DNA from: Mesorhizobium mediterraneum
Lineage (GTDB): Bacteria; Pseudomonadota; Alphaproteobacteria; Rhizobiales; Rhizobiaceae
Direction of reading: 5' to 3'
NCBI RefSeq assembly: GCF_002284565.1
Contig: NZ_NPKI01000015.1
Location: 815,566 to 879,565 of the forward strand
Length of the DNA: 64,000 nucleotides
Shown: one piece after another, positions 8,913-18,142 of the stretch
How the letters are laid out: each line of letters begins with the position of its first letter
Numbering within the stretch: position 1 is the stretch's first letter
Notes under the pieces: model-generated
The model's input: only the letters and a program-made list of their open reading frames with translations
Told to the model about the DNA's origin: nothing
Database searches by the model: none
Translations under genes and position numbers: made by a program

Positions 8913-10430
8913 GTGCCGAGGCCCGCCCCACTCATCGAAATGCGCGGCATCTCCAAGAGCTTCGGCGCCGTCAAGGCAAACGAAGCCGTCGATCTGAGCG
9001 TGGCACCCGGTGAAATTCTCGGGCTGCTGGGTGAAAACGGCGCCGGCAAGACGACGCTGATGAACGTGCTGTTCGGCGCCTATGCGCCCGATGCCGGCGA
9101 GATCCTGGTTCAGGGCCGTCCGGTGACGATCAACAGTTCGGCCGATGCGCTTGCCGCCGGCATCGGCATGGTGCACCAGCACTTCCATCTGGCGCCGCGG
9201 CTTTCGGTGCTGGAAAACCTGCTGATCGGCATTCCCGGAAAGTCGGGCCGGATCGATCGCGCCGGCGGGCTGGCGCGGCTGGGGGAGATCGGCCGGCAGC
9301 ACGGGCTCACGCTCGATCCGGACCTTCCCGTCTCGGCACTCTCGGTCGGCGAGCAGCAGCGTCTCGAAATCGTCAAGGCGCTGTTTCGCGGCGCAAGGCT
9401 GCTGATCCTCGACGAGCCGACGGCGGTGCTGGCGCCGACAGAGGTCGACGGGCTGTTTTCGGCACTGCGGTCGATGGCGGCCCAGGGCCTCGGCATCATC
9501 TTCATCTCGCACAAGCTCAACGAGGTCAGGGCGCTGACCCATCGCTGCGTGGTGCTGCGGCATGGCCGCGTTGCCGGCCGTGTCGACGCGCCTGCCAGCA
9601 CGACGTCCTCGGAGATGGCGCGGCTGATGTGCGGCCACGAGATCGTTCCGCCGGCCAGGGGACCATCGACGCCGGGTGCCGCGGTGCTGACGCTCGACGA
9701 TATCTCGACGTCGCGGCATTCCGGCATGGCGCTGCGTGACGTGTCGCTTGCTGTGCGTGCCGGTGAGATCCTTGGCATTGCCGGTGTCTCGGGCAATGGC
9801 CAGCGGGCGCTGGCCGAGGTGATCTCCGGCGTTCGTGCGCCCGATGCCGGCCGGATGACCATAGCCGGCAAAATTGTCTCGCGGTTCTCGCCGCGCGAGG
9901 TGCAGGCGCTCGGTCTCGGGCGCATTCCGGAAGACCGCATGACGACCGGGCTGGTCACCAACCTGCCGCTCGCCGATTCGATGGTGCTGCCGCGCATCGG
10001 CACCGACGCGTTCAGCCGCAACGGCCTGCTCAGGCCCGACGCGATCCGCGCCTTCGCCGAGGCGCAGATCAAGGCCTATGACATACGCTGCCCCGGGCCG
10101 ATGACACGGGCCGGAGCGCTGTCCGGCGGCAATCTGCAAAAGGCGCTGCTGGCGCGCGAGCTCGCCTTCGACCCAAAGGTGCTGATCGTGTCGCAGCCGA
10201 CGCGCGGTCTCGACATCGGCGCGGCGCGCTTCATCCACGAAAAGTTCCTCGACATGCGCGCCAAGGGCTGCGGTATCATCGTCCTCGGCGAGGATCTCGA
10301 AGAGCTGCTCATGCTCTGCGACCGCATCGCGGTAATGTACGAGGGACGCATCGTCGGCACGCTCGCCAGCGCCGACGCCACCATCGCGCGGCTCGGCCTG
10401 ATGATGACCGGGGCGGAGGGTCACGGCTGA
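8913..10430 (+). CDS. ABC transporter ATP-binding protein with two nucleotide-binding domains (BMP-type importer)
   Basis: Cytoplasmic ATPase of 505 residues with two tandem ABC domains, as in sugar and nucleoside importers (RbsA/YufO type). Domain 1 has Walker A GENGAGKTT, signature LSVGEQQRLEIVKAL and Walker B LLILDEPTAVL. Domain 2 has a divergent Walker A (GVSGNGQRAL) and signature LSGGNLQKALLARELA with a Walker B-like VLIVSQPTRGLD, so only the first site looks fully canonical; this asymmetry is normal in the family. The start is the GTG at 8913 behind CAGGAG. The stop overlaps the ATG of the first permease (ATGA). It energises import of the ligand bound by the BMP protein. Confidence 0.93.
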   Translation: MPRPAPLIEMRGISKSFGAVKANEAVDLSVAPGEILGLLGENGAGKTTLMNVLFGAYAPDAGEILVQGRPVTINSSADALAAGIGMVHQHFHLAPRLSVLENLLIGIPGKSGRIDRAGGLARLGEIGRQHGLTLDPDLPVSALSVGEQQRLEIVKALFRGARLLILDEPTAVLAPTEVDGLFSALRSMAAQGLGIIFISHKLNEVRALTHRCVVLRHGRVAGRVDAPASTTSSEMARLMCGHEIVPPARGPSTPGAAVLTLDDISTSRHSGMALRDVSLAVRAGEILGIAGVSGNGQRALAEVISGVRAPDAGRMTIAGKIVSRFSPREVQALGLGRIPEDRMTTGLVTNLPLADSMVLPRIGTDAFSRNGLLRPDAIRAFAEAQIKAYDIRCPGPMTRAGALSGGNLQKALLARELAFDPKVLIVSQPTRGLDIGAARFIHEKFLDMRAKGCGIIVLGEDLEELLMLCDRIAVMYEGRIVGTLASADATIARLGLMMTGAEGHG

Positions 10431-11485
10431 TGTTCCGCTTGGAAGCCCGCACCAACACGCCCGCCTGGTTCAATCTCGCTCTGCCGCTGCTGGCGATCGG
10501 GGCAGCGCTGGTGCTATGCAGCGGTCTGATCGCGCTGGCCGGCGCCGGCGTGATCGAGGCCTATGGCGTGATGTTTTCGGCGTCGCTCGGCGACAGCTAT
10601 GCGATCACCGAAACGCTGGTGCGCGCAACGCCGATGATCTTCACCGGACTTGCCGTCGCCGTCGCCTTCCGCGCCAAATTCTGGAACATCGGCGCCGAGG
10701 GGCAGTTGCTTGCCGGCGCGGTGGCGAGCTGCGCGGTCGGCGCCATTCCGATGCCGGGGCCGCTCGCCATACTTCTCATGGCAGTGGCGGGTGCTGCAGC
10801 CGGCGCTGCGGTCGCCTTGGTGCCGGCGACGCTGCGCGTAAAATTCAGGGTTGATGACGTGGTCAGCTCACTGCTGCTCAATTCGGTCATCTTCTACGCC
10901 CTGATGGCGCTGATCGAAGGCCCGTGGAAAGACAGTTTCAGCGGCTACCCGATCTCACCGCCGATCGAGGATTCAGCGAATTTCCCGGTGCTGCTCGAAG
11001 GCACGCGGCTGCATCTCGGCGTCGTGGCGGCGTTCCTTGCCGCGCCGGTCATCTGGTTCCTGGTGATGCGCACGACGCTCGGCTTCAGGATCAGGATCAT
11101 CGGCGAGAACCCCGAAGCGGCGCGCTATGGCGGTATCCATGTCGAGCGCGTGCTGATCTCGACAGCGCTGCTGTCGGGCGCGCTCGCCGGCCTTGCCGGC
11201 GTCGGCGAGGTCGGCGGCGTGCATTTCCAGGTGATGAGCGACATCTCGCCGGGCTATGGCTATTCCGGCATCGTCGTCGCCATGCTGGCGAGGCTCAATC
11301 CGCTCGGCGTGGTGCCGGCGGCGCTCTTCCTCGCCGCCGTCATGACCGGGGCCGAAGCGATGTCGCGGGCCACCGGCGTTCCGGCCTTCCTCAGCGACGT
11401 CATCCAGGGAACCGCGCTGCTCGCCATGCTGGTGGCGCTGCTGTTCACCGCCTACCGCATCCGCCGCGTGGGGACAGCCAAATGA
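10430..11485 (+). CDS. ABC transporter permease 1 (BMP/nucleoside-type)
   Basis: Inner-membrane permease of 351 residues in the BPD_transp_2 class, with about eight to ten hydrophobic segments. Typical features are FRAKFWNIGAEGQLLAGA near residue 75 and a C-terminal stretch GYGYSGIVVAMLARLNPLG, both common in YufP/NupP-like permeases. It overlaps the ATPase gene by one base at its start, and its stop overlaps the start of the second permease by four bases (ATGA), so the two permeases are probably made in equal amounts and assemble as a heterodimer. Confidence 0.92.
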   Translation: MFRLEARTNTPAWFNLALPLLAIGAALVLCSGLIALAGAGVIEAYGVMFSASLGDSYAITETLVRATPMIFTGLAVAVAFRAKFWNIGAEGQLLAGAVASCAVGAIPMPGPLAILLMAVAGAAAGAAVALVPATLRVKFRVDDVVSSLLLNSVIFYALMALIEGPWKDSFSGYPISPPIEDSANFPVLLEGTRLHLGVVAAFLAAPVIWFLVMRTTLGFRIRIIGENPEAARYGGIHVERVLISTALLSGALAGLAGVGEVGGVHFQVMSDISPGYGYSGIVVAMLARLNPLGVVPAALFLAAVMTGAEAMSRATGVPAFLSDVIQGTALLAMLVALLFTAYRIRRVGTAK

Positions 11486-12426
11486 GCGTGGTGCTCGAAC
11501 AGATTTTTCAGGTCGGCTTCCTCGCCGCGATCATCCGCATCGCCACGCCTTTGGCTTTTGCGACGCTGGGCGAGATGTTCTCCGAGCGGGCCGGCGTGCT
11601 CAATCTCGGCATCGAAGGCATCATGCTGTTGTCGGCGATGACCGGCTTCACCGCGACCAACCTCAGCGGCAGCCTGTGGCTCGGCGTGCTGGCGGCAGTT
11701 GTCACCGGTGCGCTGATGGGTGCCCTGCATGCATTGTTCACGGTGGCGCTCGGCCTCAGCCAGCATGTCTGCGGCATCGGTGTCACGCTGTTCTCATCGG
11801 GGCTTGCCTATTTCCTCTACCGGCTGATCTTCGGCCAGCAATCGGTGCCGCCGAGCATCAAGAGTTTCGAAACGCTGCCGATCCCTGTTCTCTCCGACAT
11901 CCCGGTGCTCGGGCCGGCGGTGTTCAATCAATTTTCGCTGGTCTACATGGCGATCCTTGCGGTTCCCTTGGCCGCCTTCGTGCTCTACCGGACACCATGG
12001 GGCCTGTCGGTGCGCATGGTAGGCGAAAATCCGCGCGCCGCCGATTCGGCAGGCGTCGGCGTCATTGCGACACGCTTCCAAGCGGTGATTCTCGGCGGCG
12101 CCTTGATGGGGCTGGCCGGCGCCTTCCTGTCGATGGCGCAGTTCAACGCCTTCACCTTCGGCCTCGTCTCAGGGCGTGGCTGGGTGGCGATCGCGCTCGT
12201 CGTCTTCGGCCGCTGGGACCCCTGGCGTTCGGCGGGGGCCGCCTTGCTGTTCGCCTTCGTCGATGCCTTGCAATTGCGCATGCAGGCGAGCGGACTCGGC
12301 CATATCCCCTATGAGGCGTTCCTGATGCTGCCCTTCATCTTCACCATCGTCGCCATGGCGGTGATGTCTCGCAACGCCGTCGCTCCTTCGGCGTTGCTCA
12401 AACCGTTTCGCCGGGAGGAACGCTGA
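11482..12426 (+). CDS. ABC transporter permease 2 (BMP/nucleoside-type)
   Basis: Second inner-membrane subunit of the same importer, 314 residues, of the YufQ/NupQ type. The N-terminal region contains TLGEMFSERAGVLNLGIEG, the hallmark of this permease family, and a later VRMVGENPRAADSAGVGV loop is the usual contact with the ATPase. I start it at the ATG at 11482, overlapping the previous stop; the open frame continues far upstream but only in antisense-like composition over the preceding permease. It is the last gene of the transporter operon and converges on an NmrA-like gene 23 bases away, with no clear terminator hairpin between them. Confidence 0.92.
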   Translation: MSVVLEQIFQVGFLAAIIRIATPLAFATLGEMFSERAGVLNLGIEGIMLLSAMTGFTATNLSGSLWLGVLAAVVTGALMGALHALFTVALGLSQHVCGIGVTLFSSGLAYFLYRLIFGQQSVPPSIKSFETLPIPVLSDIPVLGPAVFNQFSLVYMAILAVPLAAFVLYRTPWGLSVRMVGENPRAADSAGVGVIATRFQAVILGGALMGLAGAFLSMAQFNAFTFGLVSGRGWVAIALVVFGRWDPWRSAGAALLFAFVDALQLRMQASGLGHIPYEAFLMLPFIFTIVAMAVMSRNAVAPSALLKPFRREER

Positions 12427-12449
12427 CAGCCAAGCGAAATGCCGGGTCC

Positions 12450-13334
12450 TTAGCTGGCGACTGCGGGCTTCAGTACTTCCTCGCACCATTGGCGGAAGCT
12501 GGTGGGTGTGGTGGACTCAGGAGTACGCGGCTCGGCGGTATCGAGGTCTTCGTTCTTGGCCTCCAGCATGTCGACCATGGCCTGCGCGAAAGCCTCGGAG
12601 GCGCCGCGTTCGATGAAACCCGCTCTGAATGCCTCGAAGGAGACCTGCTCAAAGCGTACTGGTTTTCCCAGCACCTGCGACATGATCTGCGCCATGTCGT
12701 TGAAGGACAGGTCCTCTGGGCCGAGGATTGGGACACGGTCTTGTCCGCTCCAGGTGGGGTCGAGCAGCAGCTTGGCGGCGGCAGCGGCGATGTCCCGGGT
12801 GGCGCAGGTCGGGAGCTTGCGGTCCCCGGAGATTGGCCCGAAGAACATGCCCTGGTTCCTGATCGGCTCCATCTGGCGCAGGATGTTGTCCATGAACGAA
12901 GGCATTGTCAGCGCCCGGTAGCTCACGCCCGTGCTCGCGATCAGATCGTCCATCTTCAGCGACGCCGACACATGCCCAGCCTTCGCGGCCACAGCCGTCC
13001 CGCGGCCAAGGGCCGACACCGCGACCACCCGTTTCACTCCCTGGCTCTTGATCGCGTCGCATGCCGGCCGGCTGAAATCCACATAGGCTGCCTCGACGTT
13101 TTCGACGCGGACGTTCGGGGGCACCAGCCAGAACACGGCGTCGGCGTCAGCGAACGCCTGGTTGACGACCTCGATGTCGCAATGCGACCCCTGCACCACC
13201 TCGACGCGCTCGCGTGTGTGCGAGGACAGACGGGAAGGGTCGCGCGCGATCACCCGGATAGGCTCGCCGCTGCCGAGGAGAGCATCGAGGACTTGGTGGC
13301 CGATACTGCCTGTGGGTGTGGTGACGACGATCAT
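12450..13334 (-). CDS. NmrA-like NAD(P)-binding protein
   Basis: Protein of 294 residues with an N-terminal Rossmann fold (MIVVTTPTGSIGHQVLDALL, the TGSIGHQ loop being a GxxGxxG variant), followed by ADAVFWLVPPNVRVE and VKRVVAVSALGRG. This matches the NmrA/atypical short-chain dehydrogenase group, which includes quinone reductases and redox-sensing regulators. The catalytic Tyr-Lys pair of classical SDR enzymes is not evident, so a dinucleotide-sensing role or simple reductase activity are both possible. It lies downstream of the molybdenum hydroxylase genes on the same strand with a 143-bp gap, so a functional link is only suggestive. Confidence 0.85.
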   Translation of the reverse strand: MIVVTTPTGSIGHQVLDALLGSGEPIRVIARDPSRLSSHTRERVEVVQGSHCDIEVVNQAFADADAVFWLVPPNVRVENVEAAYVDFSRPACDAIKSQGVKRVVAVSALGRGTAVAAKAGHVSASLKMDDLIASTGVSYRALTMPSFMDNILRQMEPIRNQGMFFGPISGDRKLPTCATRDIAAAAAKLLLDPTWSGQDRVPILGPEDLSFNDMAQIMSQVLGKPVRFEQVSFEAFRAGFIERGASEAFAQAMVDMLEAKNEDLDTAEPRTPESTTPTSFRQWCEEVLKPAVAS

Positions 13335-13477
13335 ATGGATCTCTCACTTCGTGTCGTGACCGCATTTCGCGATCGACGGGAATAGATAGCTCTCGCGTTC
13401 CCCGTCCGATGGCGGTCGCTTGAATCATCCAGACGACCGCCATGAGCGCAACGAGGCGAGGGTGAGCACCTCCCAAT

Positions 13478-15697
13478 TCAGGCGTTGAGCGCCGCCAGCA
13501 CGCGCTCCGGCAGGAACGGATAGTGCCGGAGCCGCACGCCGCCGGTGAGCCGCGCCACCGCGTTGGCGATCGCCGGACCAATCGGCGGCAGCCCGACCTG
13601 GCCGATGCCCCCGATCGGTCCCTCGGGCGTTGGAATCACGGTGACCTTGATGTCGGGCGCCTCGGACATGCGTATCACCCGATAGGTGTCGAAGTTCGTT
13701 TCCTGCACCTCGCCATCGACGATGTTGATCTGCTCGAACAACGCATGGCTGGCGCCGCCTGTGATCCCGGTAATCATCAGCGCTTCGATGTTGCGTGGTT
13801 GTACGGCTATTCCCGGATCGACGGCGCACCACACGGTGTGCACGCGGATCTCGCCGGTCTCGCGGTCAAGCGAGACCTCGGCGATCTCAGCGCAGTGGGA
13901 GCCAAAGGCATCGGAATAGGCGACGCCCAGCGCCCACCCGTCGCGTTGGCGGTCCCATTCCGCCATCTGGGCGACGGTCTCGATGACCTTGCGCGCCCGC
14001 GGCTGGTCTTTCAGGAGCTCCAGCCGAAGCGCCACAGGATCGACCCCCTTGGCGGTCGCGATTTCGTCGATGACACATTCGATGCCGAACCTGGTGTAGC
14101 CAACCCCGACCCCGAACCAGAAGCCTATGTCCAGGCCGTTATCCCTACGGATGTACTCGATCTGATGCGCAGGGACGGCATAGTTGAAATGGGCGCCCTC
14201 GGTCACCACACTGTCGTGGCCGCCTTCGCTCTCGAACAGTTGAGGCATTGTGCGGGCAAAAATGGAATCCGCCACGATGCGGTGCCGCCAGCCGATAATG
14301 TTGCCGTCGCCGTCGAGCCCGACCTGCACATGTTGCGCTTCGAGCGGCCGGTACTTGCCATGCTGGACGTCGTCTTCGCGGCTCCAGATGACCTTGACCG
14401 GGCGGCCCTGCACCGCCTTGGCGAGCGACACTGCATCGATGATGAAGTCGGCCTCGGCTTTGCGGCCAAAACCGCCGCCGAGCAGGGTGGTGTTCACCTT
14501 GACCTTGTCAGGGGTGGTGCCGGCCACCTCCGCGGCAAAGCCCTGGGTGCCTGTTGGGCCTTGCGTCGGAGCCCAGATTTCGACCGTATCGCCCGCCACG
14601 AGCGCCGTGGCGTTCATCGGCTCCATCGTCGCATGGTGAACATGGTCGCTCATGTAATCGACCGCGATGACCGTTGCGGCCTTCGAGATCGCGGTCTGTG
14701 CATCTCCTTCCGTGGCAGCGCTGACGCCGCTTTGGGCGAGGTCGCGGCCAATGCGGCGATACTCTTCCAAAAGCCGATCGCTGGTGTAATTGCGGATCCG
14801 CGACGACGTGGTCCACACGATTTTGAGCAGACCCTTGGCCCGCTTCGTCGCCTCGACCGTTTCGCCGATGATGCCGACGCCGTAAGGCAGCGGCACGATG
14901 TGCGTGATGCCCGGCACGGTCCTGGCTTCGGCATCGTCGATGATTGCCGGCTGCTCGCCCTGAACGGGCGCCCGCAGCACCGCTCCGTACAGCATGTCCG
15001 GAAGCTGCACGTCGATGCCGAAGATCGCGGTGCCGTCGACCTTCGAGGGTATGTCGATACGCGGCACCGTCAGATTTCCGATATAGCGCCACTGATCGCT
15101 CGGCTTCAGATCGGCGTCGGTCGCCTGCGGCAGCGGATCCGGAAGCGCGCCGGCCGCGGCGACCTCGCCATACTCCAGCGAGCGGCCCGACCGCGCGTGC
15201 ACGACTCGGTTGGGCTCCGTGGTGAGTTCGCTCACCGGAACGTTGAGCATGTCGGCGGCACTTGCCAGTATGATCTTGCGGGTCTGGGCGCCGACCAGGC
15301 GCAACATTTTGTAATAGCCCCGCGTGGATTCGCTGCCGCCGGTGAGCTGCACGCCGTAAAAGCCAGGGTTGCCGTACTTTTCCGCGTCGGACGGGGCCTG
15401 GACGACGCGAACCTTGTGCCAATCGGCATCCATGTCCTCGGCGATGAGCAGCGGCAGCGTCGTCATGATACCCTGCCCCATCTCGGATGCGGGTGACACG
15501 ATGGTCACGGTGCCGTCGGCAGCGATGGCCAGCCAGGCGTTCGGCCGGTAATTGCCCTCGAGCGCCGGCGCAACGCTGGCGCTCGAGGCATCCTGGAGCA
15601 GGCCTCCGAACGCAACTGCGATGCCGGTGGCGCCAACGGTGATGAGGAAGCTGCGCCGCGACAACGTTCTGGTATGCAGCTGCAATGTCTCGGTCAT
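13478..15697 (-). CDS. Molybdenum hydroxylase large subunit (isoquinoline 1-oxidoreductase IorB-like), Tat-exported
   Basis: Molybdopterin-binding catalytic subunit of a xanthine-dehydrogenase-family enzyme, 739 residues. The N-terminus has a twin-arginine signal (SRRSFLITVGATGIAVAFGG), so the holoenzyme is expected in the periplasm. Landmarks include MGQGIMTTLPLLIAEDMD (first molybdopterin region), TQGPTGTQGFAAEVAG, LLGGGFGRKAEADF and a C-terminal GGIGQVGLPPIGPAIANA, where IorB-like proteins carry the catalytic Glu-containing segment in a modified form. It oxidises an aldehyde or N-heterocycle using water as oxygen donor. Three bases separate it from the upstream iron-sulfur subunit gene. 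The substrate cannot be decided from sequence. No cytochrome subunit gene follows. Confidence 0.9.
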   Translation of the reverse strand: MTETLQLHTRTLSRRSFLITVGATGIAVAFGGLLQDASSASVAPALEGNYRPNAWLAIAADGTVTIVSPASEMGQGIMTTLPLLIAEDMDADWHKVRVVQAPSDAEKYGNPGFYGVQLTGGSESTRGYYKMLRLVGAQTRKIILASAADMLNVPVSELTTEPNRVVHARSGRSLEYGEVAAAGALPDPLPQATDADLKPSDQWRYIGNLTVPRIDIPSKVDGTAIFGIDVQLPDMLYGAVLRAPVQGEQPAIIDDAEARTVPGITHIVPLPYGVGIIGETVEATKRAKGLLKIVWTTSSRIRNYTSDRLLEEYRRIGRDLAQSGVSAATEGDAQTAISKAATVIAVDYMSDHVHHATMEPMNATALVAGDTVEIWAPTQGPTGTQGFAAEVAGTTPDKVKVNTTLLGGGFGRKAEADFIIDAVSLAKAVQGRPVKVIWSREDDVQHGKYRPLEAQHVQVGLDGDGNIIGWRHRIVADSIFARTMPQLFESEGGHDSVVTEGAHFNYAVPAHQIEYIRRDNGLDIGFWFGVGVGYTRFGIECVIDEIATAKGVDPVALRLELLKDQPRARKVIETVAQMAEWDRQRDGWALGVAYSDAFGSHCAEIAEVSLDRETGEIRVHTVWCAVDPGIAVQPRNIEALMITGITGGASHALFEQINIVDGEVQETNFDTYRVIRMSEAPDIKVTVIPTPEGPIGGIGQVGLPPIGPAIANAVARLTGGVRLRHYPFLPERVLAALNA

Positions 15698-15700
15698 GGC

Positions 15701-16153
15701 TCAGGCCTCCCGAGCGGCGCGTTGAATGGCGCTGATGATTCGCACATAGGTCCCGCAGCGGCAGATGTTGCCGTCCATGTGTTCGACGATCTGATCGCGG
15801 GTGGGGTTGGGGTTGCTCTTGAGGAGCGCCGCCGCCTGCATGATCTGCCCGGACTGGCAGTAGCCGCATTGCGGCACCTGCTCGGCGATCCAGGCCTGCT
15901 GTAGCGGATGGCTGGCATCCGGCGACAGGCCTTCGATTGTCGTCACCTCCATTCCGGCCACGTCCTGAAGCAGCGTTATGCAGGAGCGCGTCGGCTCGCC
16001 GTCGACGTGAACGGTGCAGGCGCCACATTGCGCGATGCCGCAGCCGAATTTGGTGCCGGTGAGTTTCAGATGCTCCCGTATCACCCATAGAAGCGGCGTA
16101 TCTGGCTCGGCGGCGAGATCCACCGCCCGTCCATTGATCGTGAACGCTGTCAT
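15701..16153 (-). CDS. (2Fe-2S)-binding small subunit of molybdenum hydroxylase (IorA-like)
   Basis: Electron-transfer subunit of 150 residues carrying two [2Fe-2S] clusters. The plant-ferredoxin-type cluster is built from [15 protein letters not shown] plus a following Cys in TRSC; the second cluster uses CGYCQSGQ and NICRCGTY. Length and order match IorA/CoxS-type subunits. I chose the ATG at 16153 ([13 protein letters not shown]), where homologous proteins begin, with AAGGGA upstream; an ATG at 16249 would add 32 residues of no recognisable character. It is the first gene of the unit and is divergent from an AraC regulator. Confidence 0.92.
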   Translation of the reverse strand: MTAFTINGRAVDLAAEPDTPLLWVIREHLKLTGTKFGCGIAQCGACTVHVDGEPTRSCITLLQDVAGMEVTTIEGLSPDASHPLQQAWIAEQVPQCGYCQSGQIMQAAALLKSNPNPTRDQIVEHMDGNICRCGTYVRIISAIQRAAREA

Positions 16154-16211
16154 GGCTATTGTTCCCTTAACCGGCGCAATCATCGGATTTCTTCCAGTGA
16201 TGATGGCAACG

Positions 16212-16319
16212 TTATCCGCTCTATCCGTAGACATTTCTGTACTATCCACGACTATGCCATCATGAATATTTTAAGAATTTTATTATTACTTCAGACGTTT
16301 CCACATTGTCGGAGACGTT
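16212..16319. promoter_or_regulatory. Candidate AraC-type operator: two sets of direct repeats at helical spacing
   Basis: In the 243-bp divergent spacer, CTATCC occurs at 16221 and 16242 (21 bp apart, with a related TTATCC at 16212), and AGACGTT occurs at 16293 and 16313 (20 bp apart). AraC proteins bind direct repeats about two helical turns apart, so these are reasonable sites for the regulator starting at 16397. The assignment is inference. Confidence 0.45.
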
Positions 16320-16396
16320 GTTATAAAGTAGCCGGTTGATGAAATGCGATCTATGCTGTAAAGTCCGTATTATCTTCGCAATCGTCCGGGAGGCCC

Positions 16397-17377
16397 ATGG
16401 ATCCGCTCTCAGATGTGCTGTCGCTGCTTAAGCCACGCAGTTATGTGTCCGCCGGCTTCGATGCAGGGGGAAACTGGTCAATCCAGTTCTCCGATCAGCA
16501 CGAACTTATCAAATGCTACGCTGTGGTTTCCGGCGGGTGCTGGCTCACAGTGGAAGGTGTTGCCGATGCGGTGCGCCTGGAGAAGGGGGACTGCTTCGTG
16601 CTGCCGAGCGGGCGGCCTTTCCGCCTCGCAAGCGACATGACTTTGACGCCTGTCGAAGCCGGCACGATTTTTCCCCCCGCGCGCGCCGGCGGTGTCGTGA
16701 CGTATAATGGCGGCGGTGATTTCTTTCTTGTCGGTAGCCGTTTTGCCGTCAGCGGCAATCACGCCGGCATCCTGCTGGGCATGCTGCCGCCCATCGTGCA
16801 TATCCGGAAAGAAACCGATCAGGCGGCGCTGCGCTGGTCGGTGGAGCGGATGATGCAGGAGCTGCACGAGCCGCAGCCGGGCGGCTTCCTGGTCGCGCAG
16901 CACCTCGCCCACATGATGCTGGTTCAGGCCTTGCGCCTGCATCTGGCGGAAGGGCTGGGAGGTGGCGTTGGATGGTTCTTCGCGCTGGCAGATAGACAGA
17001 TGGCTGCTGCGATCAACGCCATGCACGACGATCCGGCGCATCGCTGGACATTGCAGGAGCTGGCGGCGCGTGCCGGCATGTCGCGATCGACCTTTGCCCT
17101 GAAATTCAAGGAGATGGTTGGGACGTCGCCGATGGAATACCTGACGAACTGGCGAATGCTGCTGGCGGGAGACAGGCTGGCGAATTCCAGCGACCCAATT
17201 TCCGTCATTGCCCTGTCGCTCGGCTACGAATCCGAAAGCGCCTTCAGCACGGCCTTCAAGAGGGTCATGAACTGCACACCACGGCAATATGGCCGTGGCC
17301 GGAACCCCGCTTCCCCTTCAACGTTCAACACGCGCCCAGAGGACACGGCCGCTGCCCGCTGGCTGAAAGCCGGTTGA
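16397..17377 (+). CDS. AraC family transcriptional regulator with cupin-type sensor domain
   Basis: Regulator of 326 residues. Residues about 10-180 form a cupin-like N-terminal domain of the AraC_binding_2 (cupin_6) type, with KCYAVVSGGCWLTVEG and DCFVLPSGRPFRLA. Residues about 200-300 carry two helix-turn-helix units: TLQELAARAGMSRSTFALKF and ISVIALSLGYESESAFSTAF, ending in the typical MNCTPRQYG. It is divergent from the molybdenum hydroxylase genes, so it is the likely activator of that unit. Similar regulators sense small organic inducers; the inducer here is unknown. Confidence 0.88.
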   Translation: MDPLSDVLSLLKPRSYVSAGFDAGGNWSIQFSDQHELIKCYAVVSGGCWLTVEGVADAVRLEKGDCFVLPSGRPFRLASDMTLTPVEAGTIFPPARAGGVVTYNGGGDFFLVGSRFAVSGNHAGILLGMLPPIVHIRKETDQAALRWSVERMMQELHEPQPGGFLVAQHLAHMMLVQALRLHLAEGLGGGVGWFFALADRQMAAAINAMHDDPAHRWTLQELAARAGMSRSTFALKFKEMVGTSPMEYLTNWRMLLAGDRLANSSDPISVIALSLGYESESAFSTAFKRVMNCTPRQYGRGRNPASPSTFNTRPEDTAAARWLKAG

Positions 17378-17401
17378 TCCGGCCCGAGCCGAAGGGAAAT
17401 C

Positions 17402-17722
17402 TCAGCCGCCGCTTAGCGCCCGCACCACATTCGGCAGCGCCGGCAGCGTCAACAAAACCGTGCCGGCAAGCCAGATAGACGAAACGACGATGCTTCTGGG
17501 CTGCGCCGACCAGCGCTCATAGAGCGCGGCCGGCACGCCGGCGAGCATGATGGTCATCGTCGACAGGATCAGCGCACTTGCCATGTAGACGATCTGACTT
17601 AGGGGGGGCGCCCAGGCCGGATACCAAACCGGATAGAACAGGAACACCATCAGCACCCAAGGCGAAAAGATACCGTTGACGATTGCGACCGCCATGACAG
17701 GCACAAGAGCGTTTCTGTCCAT
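17402..17722 (-). CDS. Small integral membrane protein of unknown function
   Basis: Protein of 106 residues with three hydrophobic segments (around residues 5-30, 42-65 and 80-98) separated by a short basic loop, RWSAQPRS. I do not recognise a family. The stop is near the AraC stop (convergent). The gene follows a YggT-like gene by four bases on the same strand, which argues that both are real and cotranscribed. Confidence 0.65.
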   Translation of the reverse strand: MDRNALVPVMAVAIVNGIFSPWVLMVFLFYPVWYPAWAPPLSQIVYMASALILSTMTIMLAGVPAALYERWSAQPRSIVVSSIWLAGTVLLTLPALPNVVRALSGG

Positions 17723-17726
17723 CGCC

Positions 17727-18035
17727 TCAACCCCCCTGTGAAGTCATCGGCGCGATGCCGAAATTGATCAGCAAGACGAGATAGCTGATGCGCAAGGCCA
17801 TAAGCCAGAGCACGCTGAAGACGATCACAACCGGCTGGGTCAGGATCGACGGCGTGACGGTCCGCACGATCCGCAGGAATGGGTCGGTGACGGTCTTGAA
17901 GAAGCGCCAGATGTAGTTATCCCAGCTTTCGGGCACGAAGAGGCCGAGCAGGAGACGCCCCATCAGCGTGTACATCACCGCGGCAAGGATGAAATTCGGT
18001 AGGTGGAAATACCAGTAAGACCAGAAATCGTTCAT
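17727..18035 (-). CDS. YggT-like membrane protein
   Basis: Protein of 102 residues with two or three hydrophobic segments. The central DPFLRIVRTVTPSILTQPV closely follows the YggT family pattern, in which a membrane segment is followed by a conserved DP-L-R-P motif and a second membrane segment. YggT proteins have been linked to osmotic and potassium stress and to cell division, but no biochemical activity is assigned. It forms a two-gene unit with the small membrane protein downstream, and a terminator of the symporter operon lies just upstream of it. Confidence 0.7.
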   Translation of the reverse strand: MNDFWSYWYFHLPNFILAAVMYTLMGRLLLGLFVPESWDNYIWRFFKTVTDPFLRIVRTVTPSILTQPVVIVFSVLWLMALRISYLVLLINFGIAPMTSQGG

Positions 18036-18093
18036 GTGGATTTTCCAAGGAGCGGCGGCGCCGCGTTATGCCAGCGACGCCCCCGAAATGAAA

Positions 18094-18117
18094 GCGGGGT
18101 CCGTCGCCGGACCCCGC
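18094..18117 (-). terminator. Rho-independent terminator of the symporter operon
   Basis: GCGGGGTCCG (18094-18103) and CGGACCCCGC (18108-18117) make a perfect 10-bp stem with a 4-base loop, 25 bases after the symporter stop. Read on the minus strand the stem is followed by TTTCATTT, a moderate T-rich tract. This separates the symporter operon from the small membrane genes. Confidence 0.75.
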
Positions 18118-18142
18118 CTCGAGCGCCGATCGCTATGCGAGA

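Noticed and set aside
13523..15496. Plus-strand open frame of 657 codons opposite the molybdenum hydroxylase gene
   Set aside because: The composition mirrors the real gene, which has a Tat signal and molybdopterin motifs; the plus-strand product matches nothing I recognise.
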